Assembly: GCA_035515235.1 (NCBI GenBank)
Contig: DATJBS010000012.1
Coordinates: forward strand, 124,001 to 188,000
DNA from: JAMLHH01 sp035515235
GTDB taxonomy: Bacteria; Bacteroidota; Bacteroidia; Chitinophagales; JADIYW01
Direction: 5' to 3'
Length of the DNA stretch: 64,000 nucleotides
Shown: positions 33,898-43,105 of the stretch, in pieces
Layout of the letters: the number at the start of each line of letters is the position of its first letter
Numbering within the stretch: the stretch's first letter is position 1
Notes under the pieces: model-generated
Told to the model about the DNA's origin: nothing
The model's database searches: none
Seen by the model: the letters and a program-made list of their open reading frames with translations, nothing else
Made by a program: the position numbers and the translations under genes

Positions 33898-34051
33898 TTC
33901 AAATCGTTTAATAAATTATTGAGAAGAGTCTCTTAATTTAGAAATAACGTATTGAAATGTAGAATATTATAATGAAGTCACTTCAGTAAAGTATAGCAAG
34001 AATTTGCTTTTGAATTAGGAAAAAACCAATATGTGTTAAAAAAAACAAATA

Positions 34052-34489
34052 TTATCTCAAAGTATATTTTAAGATTTCTACTACTTGTTCTGGTGTAGTC
34101 GCCCAAGCTTGAGCAGCTGCATCTACTTCTTTGAGCGGATGAATAATCGCTTCATCGTGTAAGGTGATGTATGGTTTGCCAAGAGCAGCGCAATAGCCAG
34201 CATCAAAAGCTGCATTCCATTGTTTGTATTTGTCTCCAAAACGCACGACAGCCATATCACATGCTTCGATATAAGTGCGCGTACGAATAGCATTCACTTT
34301 TGCCGATTTATGGTCACGCCAAAATGAATTTTCTTCTTTGCCCAAAACATCTCCTGCAGCATCGCTTGCATCATGGTCAGTGACTGCAGAGTAAAAATCG
34401 ATATTTAATCCTGCTTTCTTACATCCGTCTATAATTTGCTCGCGCCAATCTGTGTGAATTTCACCGGATAAATAAACATTGAATTTCAT
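34052..34489 (-). CDS. YtoQ family protein
   Basis: 145 residues. It begins MKFNVYLSGEIHTDWREQI and contains the family segment FYSAVTDHDASDAAGDVLGKEENSFWRDHKSAK, then RFGDKYKQWNAAFDAGYCAALGKPYITLHDE. The fold is that of nucleoside 2-deoxyribosyltransferase-like proteins, and the EAxDMxVxRFG and AxFDAGYxAALGKP patterns fit that superfamily. The actual substrate of YtoQ proteins is unknown. No close neighbour suggests a pathway. Confidence 0.85.
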   Translation of the reverse strand: MKFNVYLSGEIHTDWREQIIDGCKKAGLNIDFYSAVTDHDASDAAGDVLGKEENSFWRDHKSAKVNAIRTRTYIEACDMAVVRFGDKYKQWNAAFDAGYCAALGKPYITLHDEAIIHPLKEVDAAAQAWATTPEQVVEILKYTLR

Positions 34490-34573
34490 ATACTATACTT
34501 TTTTAAATTTTATATTATTTGAATAATCTAGTCCTGCTTTTAATACGTCTAGAACAGAGTTTTAAAATCAAAA

Positions 34574-34825
34574 TTATAAAGCAGGAGCGTGTTTTCCTTT
34601 ATTGGCACCATCGGGATGTCTTCTGCAAGAGCTTGTTATAAGACTTGAGATACTTGACTTGTCTGTGCCACAATACTTACAAGTATATTTTGACTTTTCA
34701 TCTCCTTCGTACAATTTATGTTTTCCTTTATTTGGACCTAATGGATGGCTTAAACATGGCGTGCTTATGATACTTGAAACGCTTTTTCGTCTCGTTCCAC
34801 AATATTCGCAGTAATAATTTATCAT
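34574..34825 (-). CDS. small tandem zinc-ribbon-like protein
   Basis: 83 residues made of two near-identical units of about 40: Y(E/K)YCGTxxxSxSSxIxxxCxxHPxGxNKGKH. Each unit has CxxC, a further Cys and a His pair, a plausible zinc-binding set (C6, C9, C24, H27 and C49, C52, C67, H70 approximately). Such single- or double-unit proteins recur in Bacteroidota as uncharacterised genes. The ordered pattern and the internal duplication support real coding despite the small size. Confidence 0.7.
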   Translation of the reverse strand: MINYYCEYCGTRRKSVSSIISTPCLSHPLGPNKGKHKLYEGDEKSKYTCKYCGTDKSSISSLITSSCRRHPDGANKGKHAPAL

Positions 34826-34990
34826 AATATATTGTTTTAAGCGCTGAATAGTATACTATTCATTCAACTTATAATTATTACAAACATACAGCTCTAATGT
34901 GCAAAATGATGTCAATTATCATTTTTATAATAGCATTATTTATGAAGTGTATAAAATAATTGGACGATAAGCTCTATATGATATGACATA

Positions 34991-35030
34991 AAAGAAGCGT
35001 AGTAAGTCAATTGTTTAAATTACTACGCTT
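34991..35030 (-). terminator. tpx terminator
   Basis: AAGCGTAGTAA (34995-35005) and TTACTACGCTT (35020-35030) pair over 11 bases with a 14-base loop; a short T-run follows on the minus strand. It lies 9 bases past the tpx stop. Confidence 0.8.
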
Positions 35031-35039
35031 AGGTTTCTA

Positions 35040-35540
35040 TTATTTTAAAGCATCTAAAGCTTTTTGATAATTGGGTTCTTCTACAATCTCTGGAACTTGC
35101 TCTGTGTAAATAACTTTTCCTTCATCGTTCACTACCACCACTGCTCTACTCATTAATCCTTCAAGAGGACCGTCAGTGATTTTTACTTGATAAGCATCTG
35201 AGAAATTATTATCTCTAAATTCAGATAAAGTAATGACATTTTTCAAACCTTCAACATCGAAAAATCTTTGTTGCGCAAAAGGTAAATCTTTTGATACACA
35301 GAGTACGACAGTATTTTCAAGGTCTGCAGCTTCTTCGTTAAATTTTCTCACCGAAATTGCGCAAGTGCCTGTATCTATACTTGGGAAGATATTGAAAATG
35401 ATATTTTTCCCTTTAAAATCTGCAATTGATTTTTCGGCCAATTCCCCTGTGGTCAATTTGAAATCAGGTGCTTGTTCACCTATTTTAGGAAGTTCTCCTT
35501 GTGTGTGAATCTTATTTCCTTTCAATGTAATGTTTGCCAT
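35040..35540 (-). CDS. tpx: thiol peroxidase (Tpx), lacking the canonical resolving cysteine
   Basis: 166 residues of the atypical 2-Cys Tpx family. FNIFPSIDTGTCAISVRKFNEEA holds the peroxidatic Cys, followed by NTVVLCVSKDLPFAQQRFF and LEGLMSRAVVVV. In E. coli Tpx the resolving cysteine is in AQSRFCG; here the codon is TTC, giving RFFDVEGL. A cysteine remains at VVLC, equivalent to the non-essential Cys82 of E. coli. The enzyme may therefore work as a 1-Cys peroxidase or pair with the VVLC cysteine. It is a single gene with its own terminator. Confidence 0.92.
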   Translation of the reverse strand: MANITLKGNKIHTQGELPKIGEQAPDFKLTTGELAEKSIADFKGKNIIFNIFPSIDTGTCAISVRKFNEEAADLENTVVLCVSKDLPFAQQRFFDVEGLKNVITLSEFRDNNFSDAYQVKITDGPLEGLMSRAVVVVNDEGKVIYTEQVPEIVEEPNYQKALDALK

Positions 35541-35613
35541 AAGTTTTATTTTTAAGATGAATAACGAGTATTCTATCTGATGATTTTTATAATATTTTTT
35601 TGTCTTAGAATTT

Positions 35614-36369
35614 TTACAAAGTCAATCCTCCATCAGCGGTATAAATTGCGCCAGTCACATAACTAGACGAATTAGACGCCAAGAAGAAAGCTAATGCAGC
35701 GATTTCTTCTACTGTTCCGACTCTTTTAAGCGGTAATTGGCTGACAAAATGCTCCGTCCATTTTTCATTGCTCCATAGTGCTTTAGAGAATTTAGTTTTA
35801 ATCAATCCAGGACAAATGCTATTGACCCTAATATTATCTTCGCCCCATTCTTGAGCACAAGATTTAGTGAGCATATTCAACGCAGCTTTGGATACAGAAT
35901 AAATGCCCATTCCATCGTGAGGAGAAATTCCTTCCACTGAACTGATATTGATAATAGATCCGCCACCTCTTTTCTTCATGCTAGGATAAGCTAGTTTACT
36001 CAGTTCGAAAGGAGCCTTAACATTCACTGAAATTGTTTTGTCAAAAGCTGATGAATCACAACCAACAATAGGTCCATAGTATGGATTTGCCACTGCATTA
36101 TTGACTAAAATATCTATTCCTCCAAAAGCTTGAATGGTGTCATCGATTAGATTTTGAGCATCTTCAGGAATGCTTACATTTCCTGCAATAGCCATTACGC
36201 TTCCTCCAAATTCTTTAATAGAATCTGCTACTTTATCTAGGTCTTCTTGTTTTCTGGAGTTGATGACTACGTTTGCGCCACTTCTAGCAAAGTATCTTGC
36301 AATAGCTTCTCCAATACCTTTACTTGCTCCAGTAATGATAGCCGTTTTGCCTTTTAAATTTTCTATCAT
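35614..36369 (-). CDS. SDR-family oxidoreductase
   Basis: 251 residues of the classical short-chain dehydrogenase/reductase family. The NAD(P) motif TGASKGIGEAIAR starts at residue 14, NNAV follows at about 90, and the catalytic SxxxxxxxxxYxxxK reads as S in INISSVEG with YSVSKAA. The arginine in INSRKQEDL after the second strand suggests NADP preference. It follows the acyl-CoA ligase gene by 14 bases, so the two form one operon, probably in fatty-acid or acyl-CoA metabolism; the substrate is not identifiable. Confidence 0.9.
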   Translation of the reverse strand: MIENLKGKTAIITGASKGIGEAIARYFARSGANVVINSRKQEDLDKVADSIKEFGGSVMAIAGNVSIPEDAQNLIDDTIQAFGGIDILVNNAVANPYYGPIVGCDSSAFDKTISVNVKAPFELSKLAYPSMKKRGGGSIINISSVEGISPHDGMGIYSVSKAALNMLTKSCAQEWGEDNIRVNSICPGLIKTKFSKALWSNEKWTEHFVSQLPLKRVGTVEEIAALAFFLASNSSSYVTGAIYTADGGLTL

Positions 36370-36383
36370 GATAATTTTTTTAT

Positions 36384-37925
36384 TTATCTCAATTCTTTTT
36401 TCAATATTTTTCCTGTAGCACTCATTGGCAATCCTTCTACTAATTCAATGATTCTAGGGTATTTATAGTTAGCTACACGCTCTTTAGTCCAAGCTTTGAT
36501 TTCATCTACTTCAGCTTTTTGGTCAGCTTTTAATACAACAAAAGCTTTGATTTCTTCACCATGCTGTTCATGTGGCACACCAATAATTGCTACCAAAGAT
36601 ATTGCAGGATGTTGCAACATCACTTCTTCGATTTCTCTTGGATATACGTTAAATCCTCCTCTGATAATCATGTCTTTGGTTCTATCGACAATAAAGAAAA
36701 AACCATCTTCATCTTTTATTGCAATATCTCCTGAGTGTAACCAACCGTTTTTTAAAGTAACAGCATTAGCTTCAGGTTTGTTGTAATATCCTTTCATGAC
36801 ATTCGGACCTCGATAAACTAATTCCCCTTTTTCTCCTACAGCGACTTCATTATCATTCTCATCTACAATTTTGACTTCACAACCCCAAACTGGTGTGCCT
36901 ACAGAACCTGGTTTTCTTCCAACATCTAATTGATTAAAAGTAACTACAGGTGAACCTTCTGACATTCCATATCCTTCGATAATTGGAACATTGAATTTGC
37001 TTTCAAAATCTTCTAAAACTTTTATTGGTAATGAAGCACCACCACTGACGCAAAGTTTTAAGTTTTTAGCAATAGTTAGTGTATCTAATTCTGTTTTGTG
37101 ATGTAATAGCGCCCAATACATAGTGGGTACTCCAGCAAAAATACCTATCTGATGTTTATCAATCAATTGAAAAGCTTGTTCAGCATCAAATCTCGGCAAC
37201 AATACATTATGAGCACCTTTATAGACACCAGAATTCATTAAAACTGTCATGGCGAAAATGTGGAACAGTGGAAGTACTAATAATTGTGTAACAGGTTGAC
37301 TTTCTGTGTCTAAAATATCTGAACTCACTACTGTATTAGTGAATATGCTATTGTGAGTTAATTCTGCACCTTTTGGTTTTCCAGTGGTGCCAGAAGTATA
37401 AATAATGACTGCAGTATCTTCTGCAGAGGTCTGTACAGTGTCAAAAGCTGGAGATTGATCTTTTAAGAATTCACCAAAAGTTTTTTGATTGGGTAGAAGA
37501 GAAGCTTGATCATTTTGAGGCATAATGACATAGAAGTTTTCACAAGTGTCCACTTCATTGAATCCACTTAAACCATTTTGAGCCATTGGAATATCAGGAG
37601 TGCCTATAAAACAAAAATAAGCTTTGGCGTCACTATCTTTTAGGTGATAGGCGACTTCATCCTTTTTCAATAAAACACTCAGTGGTACGACTGTGGCACC
37701 TGCTTTCAATATTCCAAAATAAATCATTGGGAAATAAGGAACGTTAGGACATGTCAATGCTACTTTGTCTCCTTTTTGAATTCCTATACTTTTTAATCCA
37801 TTAGCAACTTGATTGGCAAGTGCATTAATTTGAGCGTAATTGAGAGAAAGATCTCCTAAAGTAAAAGCTTTATTCTTAGGGAATTTTATAGCAGTACTTT
37901 CTAGAATTGTAGATAAATTCAGCAT
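36384..37925 (-). CDS. long-chain acyl-CoA synthetase/AMP-binding ligase
   Basis: 513 residues of the ANL superfamily. The AMP-binding P-loop is IIYTSGTTGKPKGAELTH (near 173), with VPTMYWALL, IIEGYGMSEGSPVV, WLHSGDIAIKDEDGFFFIVDRTKDMIIRGGFNVYPREIEEV, and the A10 lysine in ATGKILKKELR at the C-terminus. It activates a carboxylic acid, most likely a fatty acid, to the CoA thioester. It is first in a two-gene operon with the SDR. Chain-length preference is not readable. Confidence 0.9.
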   Translation of the reverse strand: MLNLSTILESTAIKFPKNKAFTLGDLSLNYAQINALANQVANGLKSIGIQKGDKVALTCPNVPYFPMIYFGILKAGATVVPLSVLLKKDEVAYHLKDSDAKAYFCFIGTPDIPMAQNGLSGFNEVDTCENFYVIMPQNDQASLLPNQKTFGEFLKDQSPAFDTVQTSAEDTAVIIYTSGTTGKPKGAELTHNSIFTNTVVSSDILDTESQPVTQLLVLPLFHIFAMTVLMNSGVYKGAHNVLLPRFDAEQAFQLIDKHQIGIFAGVPTMYWALLHHKTELDTLTIAKNLKLCVSGGASLPIKVLEDFESKFNVPIIEGYGMSEGSPVVTFNQLDVGRKPGSVGTPVWGCEVKIVDENDNEVAVGEKGELVYRGPNVMKGYYNKPEANAVTLKNGWLHSGDIAIKDEDGFFFIVDRTKDMIIRGGFNVYPREIEEVMLQHPAISLVAIIGVPHEQHGEEIKAFVVLKADQKAEVDEIKAWTKERVANYKYPRIIELVEGLPMSATGKILKKELR

Positions 37926-38082
37926 TGATGCAGGTTTACGTTAATTGAAGTTTAATATAGTGTAAATGAAATTCTTTTTTAAATCATTTTATCAATATTT
38001 TTTGAAGTGAGCAATTATCTAGATAAGTCAAACCTCTTTACCTAAAAATAATTACCTATTTTTAGTGATAAAATAATAGATA

Positions 38083-38901
38083 GTGAGTTTTGTAGAAAGT
38101 AGAAAAAATATCTTTTGGATTCCTTTAATTATAGCAATTGTTTCTTTATCTGTATTTGCATTAGCAGTAGTATTTCATTGGATGGGAGAAGCAGTAGGTG
38201 TTGGAAGTGGATTTTGTGAAGCCGGACATGTTGGTTTAATTAAGCAACCTATCAATACCATTAGTAATATTGGATTTGTCATTGTGGGTTTAATTATTGC
38301 ATGGTCACAAGCCAAAGGTTCTTATTCGGAGAATAAAAACTTATTTACTTCTGGAAAATTTTTCGCCATCTTCTTTGCCTCTTTGGCTGTTTTGATTGGC
38401 CCTGGTTCTATGGCGATGCATGCTACTTCTACAATTGTTGGGGGTTTCTTTGATTTATTGTCTATGTATTTAATTGCATCTTTTATTTTTGCGTATGCAT
38501 TGACAAGATTTTTTCAATGGAAAAGTATTGGTTTTACTGTAATGTTTTTAATAGCGATGAGTATTCAATTGTACACATTTACTCTGACTTATGAAATGCC
38601 ATTTATTGGTCCTGTTGGAAGACTTTCTTTCGGTGTATTTTTGATTTTGACTGCTATTATTGAACTGTATAGTTATTTTACTAGAAAGGTGCAAAAGAAG
38701 GTGTTTTTCGGTCTTGCTACTATTTTTGTAATGTGTACAGCATCCTTTATTTGGGATATTTCTAAAACTGGTCATCCGTGGTGTGACCCCAATTCATTAA
38801 TTCAAGGACATGGTTTTTGGCATTTATTGACCGCTTTAGCTATTTACTTATTATATAGATTTTACGTTTCAGAAAATATTATTTCAGATAATTTGAGATA
38901 A
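38083..38901 (+). CDS. ceramidase-like CREST-superfamily membrane protein, copy 1
   Basis: 272 residues with about seven transmembrane helices. Metal-site patterns of the alkaline ceramidase/CREST superfamily are present: GFCEAGHVGLIKQPINTISNIGF after helix 1, GPGSMAMHATS with the first His, FFDLLSMYLI with the Asp, and the C-terminal QGHGFWHLL with the His pair. This matches hydrolases that use zinc to cleave an amide within the membrane. Whether the substrate is a sphingolipid, as Bacteroidota membranes could supply, is inferred. The start is GTG, set by alignment with copy 2, which starts with ATG at the same place. Confidence 0.75.
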   Translation: MSFVESRKNIFWIPLIIAIVSLSVFALAVVFHWMGEAVGVGSGFCEAGHVGLIKQPINTISNIGFVIVGLIIAWSQAKGSYSENKNLFTSGKFFAIFFASLAVLIGPGSMAMHATSTIVGGFFDLLSMYLIASFIFAYALTRFFQWKSIGFTVMFLIAMSIQLYTFTLTYEMPFIGPVGRLSFGVFLILTAIIELYSYFTRKVQKKVFFGLATIFVMCTASFIWDISKTGHPWCDPNSLIQGHGFWHLLTALAIYLLYRFYVSENIISDNLR

Positions 38902-39045
38902 AAAAGCAGTAATTCAATTGTATTATAGTTGAATTGAAATTCTTTTTTAAACATTTATCAAGATATTCTAAAGTAGCTCATCTCTAAGACCTTATAAGTT
39001 CTTTCGTATTTATTTAATCCTTATTTTCGATAAAACTCAATAACA

Positions 39046-39864
39046 ATGAACTTTGTAAATAGTAGAAAAAACATTTTTTGGATTCCATTAGGTGTTGCTA
39101 TCGTTTCCTTAACTGTCTTTACTTTAGCTGTAATATTTCATTGGATGGGTCCTGCAGAAGGTGTTGGAGGTGGATTTTGCGAAGCAGGTTATGCTGGTTT
39201 AATTAAGCAACCTGTCAATACTTTTAGCAATATTGGATTTATCATTGTGGGTTTAAGTATAGCTTGGTCTCAGGCAAAAGGTCGATATGCAGAAAATAAT
39301 AACTTAATTACAAGAACTCATTTTTTTGCTATTTTTTATGCTTCCTTATCTATTCTATTAGGTCCAGGTTCTATGGCGATGCATGCTACAACCACTAGAG
39401 TAGGAGGTTTTTTAGATATGATGTCTATGTATCTGATTGCTTCATTTATCTTTTCTTATGCCACAGCTAGATTATTCAATTGGAAAAGTATCGGATTTAC
39501 AGCAACGTTTTTGTTGGCCTTGAGTTCACAATTATACGCACATACCTTGCCTTATGAAGTTCCTTTCGTAGGATTTATTGGAAGTTTTGCTTTTGGAGTT
39601 TTCTTGATATTGACTGCAATCATTGAAATCTTCAGTTTCGCAATTCGAAGAGTGAAAATCAATCTTTTTTATGGTATTGCTAGCATTTTGGCGATGTGCT
39701 TAGCATTTTTTATTTGGAATTTATCTTTGTCAGATTCTCCTTGGTGTGACCCTTCTTCATTGATTCAAGGACACGGTATTTGGCATATTTTGAATGCTGT
39801 TTCTATTTATTTCTTGTATAGATTTTACGTATCTGAGAATATTGTTTCTAAAGATTCAATATAA
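39046..39864 (+). CDS. ceramidase-like CREST-superfamily membrane protein, copy 2
   Basis: 272 residues, the same length as copy 1 and clearly homologous along the whole chain (SRKNIFWIPL, GFCEAGYAGLIKQPVNTFSNIGF, GPGSMAMHAT, DMMSMYLIASFIF, WCDPSSLIQGHGIWHIL). The metal-site residues are all kept, so both copies could be active. The genes are head to tail with a 144-base gap, a local duplication that has since diverged in the loops. I could not see a partner gene for lipid synthesis nearby. Confidence 0.75.
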   Translation: MNFVNSRKNIFWIPLGVAIVSLTVFTLAVIFHWMGPAEGVGGGFCEAGYAGLIKQPVNTFSNIGFIIVGLSIAWSQAKGRYAENNNLITRTHFFAIFYASLSILLGPGSMAMHATTTRVGGFLDMMSMYLIASFIFSYATARLFNWKSIGFTATFLLALSSQLYAHTLPYEVPFVGFIGSFAFGVFLILTAIIEIFSFAIRRVKINLFYGIASILAMCLAFFIWNLSLSDSPWCDPSSLIQGHGIWHILNAVSIYFLYRFYVSENIVSKDSI

Positions 39865-39867
39865 AAT

Positions 39868-39905
39868 GTAAAAAAAAACACCTTTAACAATACGCTAAAG
39901 GTGTT
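39868..39905 (-). terminator. terminator of the M3 peptidase gene
   Basis: AACACCTTTA (39877-39886) and TAAAGGTGTT (39896-39905) pair over 10 bases. On the minus strand a run of T (A-run from 39871) follows. It serves the minus-strand gene ending at 39927. Confidence 0.88.
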
Positions 39906-39926
39906 CAATTCTATGATGTTTTCTAA

Positions 39927-42071
39927 TTAATGCTTCTGTTGTACGACTTCAGAATGATTCAATCCTCTTCTTTCTAACAGCGCGCCTATGGTAGGTTCTT
40001 GTCCTCTGAAAGATTTGTATAATTCCATTGGGTCAGCTGTTCCACCTTTTTCCAAAATATTTTTTCTGTAAGATAAAGCTGTAGCTGGGTCGAAGATTCC
40101 TTTCTTTTTAAAGTATTCAAATCCATCTGCATCTAACATTTCTGCCCAGATATAACTGTAATATCCTGCTGAATATCCTCCTGAGAAAATGTGATTGAAA
40201 TATGTGCTTCGATATCTAGGAGCTATGGTAGAAACTAAACCAATATTCTTCATTGCATTTTTCTCTAATTCACTAGCATTTTTCAAAGGACTTTTAGTGT
40301 CTAACGTGTGAAATTGCATGTCTAAAATAGATGCAGCAAGATATTCAGTTGTAGCAAATCCTTGATTGAATTTAGAAGTGCTTAAGTATTTTTCTATTAA
40401 ACTGTCCGGAATCACTTCTCCTGTTTGATAATGAAATGCAAATTCTTTCAAGAAATTACTTTCTGTCGCCCAGTTTTCAAAAATTTGAGATGGAAATTCT
40501 ACATAATCTCTATAAACATTTGTGCCTGAGACACTTGGGTAATGAACGTTAGACAATAATCCGTGTAAGGCATGTCCAAACTCATGAAAATAAGTGGTCA
40601 ATTCATCAAAATTCAATAAAGAAGGTGTGTTTTCTGTAGGTTTGGAGAAATTACAAACGATAGATATAATAGGTGTGATATGCTGACCATTTCTTGCAAT
40701 ATATTGGTCTCTATAGCTCGTCATCCAAGCGCCACCACTTTTAGAAGCTCTCGGAAAAAAGTCCATATAGATAATTCCTATGAATCTCCCATCAGCTTCT
40801 TTTACTTCGTAAGGAATTGCATCTGGATGATAAGAAGGTAAATTTGCTCTTTTTACAAACTCAATTCCGTACAGTTTTTTACAAGCTAGAAAGACTCCTT
40901 CAGTAACTTTATCTAGTGACAAGTATGGTCTAAAAACTTCTTCATCAAAGTCATATGCTTGCTTTTTTAGTTTCTCAGAATAGTATGACCAATCCCAAGC
41001 TTGAATAGCAAATCCTGCTTTTTCTTCATCTGCTATTTTTTGTAAAGCTTCTTGTTCTTTGTGAACGACGGGTAAGGTAGCTTTCCAGAGTTTTTCAAGA
41101 ATGGTATTGACTTGTTCTGGAGTCTTGGCCATAGATTCTTCAAGAGTATATGCAGCATGATTTGGATATCCTAAAAGTTGAGCACGTTCAGCTCTCAAAT
41201 TGACGATTTCTACAATATTGCTATTGTTATCATTTTTGTTGCCATTACTGCCTTTTGAAGTATAAGCTAGATACATTTTTTCTCTCAAAGCTCTATTTTC
41301 AGCATATTGCATAAAAGGAAAATAGCTTGGAGCCTGTAAGGTAAAAACCCATTTGTTTTCTAGTTTTCTATTGGTTGCTTCTTCAGCAGCACTTGCAATA
41401 GCAGATTCTGGTAGTCCAGCTAAATCTTTTTTATTATCTATAACGAGTTCAAATTCATTGTTTTCTGTTAAGACATTATCGCCAAATTTTAAAGTCAATA
41501 GAGACAGCTTCTCATTGATTGCTCTAAATCTATTTCTGTCTGTTTCTGATAATCCAGCTCCACCTCTGACAAAACTATTATAGAGATTCTTTAAGACAAT
41601 TTTTTGTTCTGAATTGAGTTTTAAATTATCTTGTCCATCATGAATGGCTTTTATTTTCTCGAATAATTTTTCGTTGAGATTGATATTATCTACATGCTTA
41701 GTGTATTCTGGAGAAATCTCTTCTGCCAAAGTTTGTAATTCGGGAGAAGTAATTGCAGATAAATAATTGAAGAAAACTGCTCCGACTTTTTTGAGTAATT
41801 CTCCACTATATTCTAATTCTGCTATAGTATTTTCGAAAGTAGGCTTTTGTGAATTATTGATAATGCTTTCCACTTCTTTATTCTGCTGTTCAAATGCTTT
41901 TTCAAATGCAGGTTTGAAGTGTTCATTCTTGATTTTATCAAAAGGTGGAATTTCGTATTCGTGGGTATAAGATTGTAAAAAGGGATTATCCATTGTATTG
42001 TTTTTGTTTTCTTGACATCCTATAAATGCCAAGGAGCTGATTAATAAAATTTTATAAATGAGTAATTTCAT
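39927..42071 (-). CDS. M3-family metallopeptidase, lipoprotein (Dcp/oligopeptidase A type)
   Basis: 714 residues. The zinc motif HEFGH is at 496-500, with a third ligand Glu in DYVEFPSQIFENWA about 30 residues later. The N-terminal signal ends in FIGC (C19), a lipobox, so the enzyme should be membrane-anchored outside the cytoplasm. M3 enzymes cleave short peptides; Dcp-type members remove C-terminal dipeptides. It has a terminator and stands alone between the CREST pair and the PagL-like pair. Confidence 0.92.
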   Translation of the reverse strand: MKLLIYKILLISSLAFIGCQENKNNTMDNPFLQSYTHEYEIPPFDKIKNEHFKPAFEKAFEQQNKEVESIINNSQKPTFENTIAELEYSGELLKKVGAVFFNYLSAITSPELQTLAEEISPEYTKHVDNINLNEKLFEKIKAIHDGQDNLKLNSEQKIVLKNLYNSFVRGGAGLSETDRNRFRAINEKLSLLTLKFGDNVLTENNEFELVIDNKKDLAGLPESAIASAAEEATNRKLENKWVFTLQAPSYFPFMQYAENRALREKMYLAYTSKGSNGNKNDNNSNIVEIVNLRAERAQLLGYPNHAAYTLEESMAKTPEQVNTILEKLWKATLPVVHKEQEALQKIADEEKAGFAIQAWDWSYYSEKLKKQAYDFDEEVFRPYLSLDKVTEGVFLACKKLYGIEFVKRANLPSYHPDAIPYEVKEADGRFIGIIYMDFFPRASKSGGAWMTSYRDQYIARNGQHITPIISIVCNFSKPTENTPSLLNFDELTTYFHEFGHALHGLLSNVHYPSVSGTNVYRDYVEFPSQIFENWATESNFLKEFAFHYQTGEVIPDSLIEKYLSTSKFNQGFATTEYLAASILDMQFHTLDTKSPLKNASELEKNAMKNIGLVSTIAPRYRSTYFNHIFSGGYSAGYYSYIWAEMLDADGFEYFKKKGIFDPATALSYRKNILEKGGTADPMELYKSFRGQEPTIGALLERRGLNHSEVVQQKH

Positions 42072-42253
42072 GTGTGAATATATATAGTGTATAAATTTAG
42101 TTTTTCAAATCTAATATTCATGTTATTGTGTGCTGTTCTAAGGATTATTTTAATTGATTTTTAATGTTTTATTGACTATATAGTTATGATTTTTCGCTTA
42201 ATGTTAAATAATTACCTAATAATGATGAGTTTTTTTAAAACTTAATACAATTA

Positions 42254-42285
42254 TTGTTAAATAGTTATGTAGAATTTTTACTTTG
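42254..42285 (+). promoter_or_regulatory. possible promoter of PagL-like gene 1
   Basis: TTG (42254-42256, within ATTATTG) is followed after 21 bases by TTACTTTG (42278-42285), near the TTTG / TAnnTTTG consensus with one mismatch in the -7 box. A similar arrangement (TTG, 22 bases, TAGCTTAG at 43076-43083) precedes the second copy. Confidence 0.35.
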
Positions 42286-42308
42286 TTGGTACAAAAACCA
42301 ATTAACCC

Positions 42309-42896
42309 ATGAATTACAACAAATTTCTATTGTTCACTGTTGCCTTTTCTTTCTTTACAATGACTGCATTTGCACAAAACAATAAACCGCTTAACCGATT
42401 AAATACTATCGGTCTTTTAGTAGATTATCCTATTATAGAAGAAGAGTTGCCTGAATCAAATTCTGGAGGATATAAGCCTTTATTAATTCAAGCAAATTTG
42501 AGATTTCCATTAATTAAAAACAATGGATTGCATCAAGCTACTTTGTATGTGACTCCTCAATTTAACCCTGTACTTTCTCCATCAGTAGATAAGTTTCTAT
42601 ACGAAGCAGGTGTAAACTTGGGAATAGCTTACGAATTTTATATTCCGAATGCAGCGATTTTGTTTTTTGGAGCAGGTGTTGGACCACATTATATCAATAT
42701 CAGTACTGATAAACAAGCTAACGGATTTATTTTCTCTGATAATGTTTTTGCTGGTGTTCATCAAATTGTAAGTCCAAGTTTCATGGTAACTTACCAAGTG
42801 AAATATAGACATATCTCTAATGCTGGATTACAAAGCCCAAATAGTGGAATTGATAATTTCTTTGCAGGAGTAGGGATTTCTTACTTTCTAAGATAA
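42309..42896 (+). CDS. PagL-like acyloxyacyl hydrolase (lipid A deacylase family), copy 1
   Basis: 195 residues with a signal peptide ending FAQ at residue 23 and a small beta-barrel pattern ending in F-x-R. The PagL signature lies near the C-terminus: KYRHISNAGLQSPNSGIDNFFAGVG, with the catalytic H-x-S at H168/S170 and N171. The acidic third residue of P. aeruginosa PagL is not obviously present at its usual place. The enzyme would remove an ester-linked acyl chain from lipid A in the outer membrane. It is followed by a terminator and then by a second copy. Confidence 0.8.
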   Translation: MNYNKFLLFTVAFSFFTMTAFAQNNKPLNRLNTIGLLVDYPIIEEELPESNSGGYKPLLIQANLRFPLIKNNGLHQATLYVTPQFNPVLSPSVDKFLYEAGVNLGIAYEFYIPNAAILFFGAGVGPHYINISTDKQANGFIFSDNVFAGVHQIVSPSFMVTYQVKYRHISNAGLQSPNSGIDNFFAGVGISYFLR

Positions 42897-42916
42897 TATT
42901 TTTAAAAATATAATTT

Positions 42917-42966
42917 TCAATCCTTCAAGAGTTCTTGCTTTGCATTGCTTTTGAAGGATTGATTGT
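42917..42966 (+). terminator. terminator after PagL-like copy 1
   Basis: TCAATCCTTCAA (42917-42928) and TTGAAGGATTGA (42951-42962) pair perfectly over 12 bases; TTGTTTT follows. Confidence 0.78.
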
Positions 42967-43105
42967 TTTATAGTTATGCATTCCGTTTTTTATTGAATGC
43001 TTTTGTTGTTATATAACTACATAGTTTATGTTAGGGGTTAGCTATGATAATTGTTATTTTGTAATATGTTTTATATAGCTTAGCGCCGAAAACCCAATAC
43101 ATATT

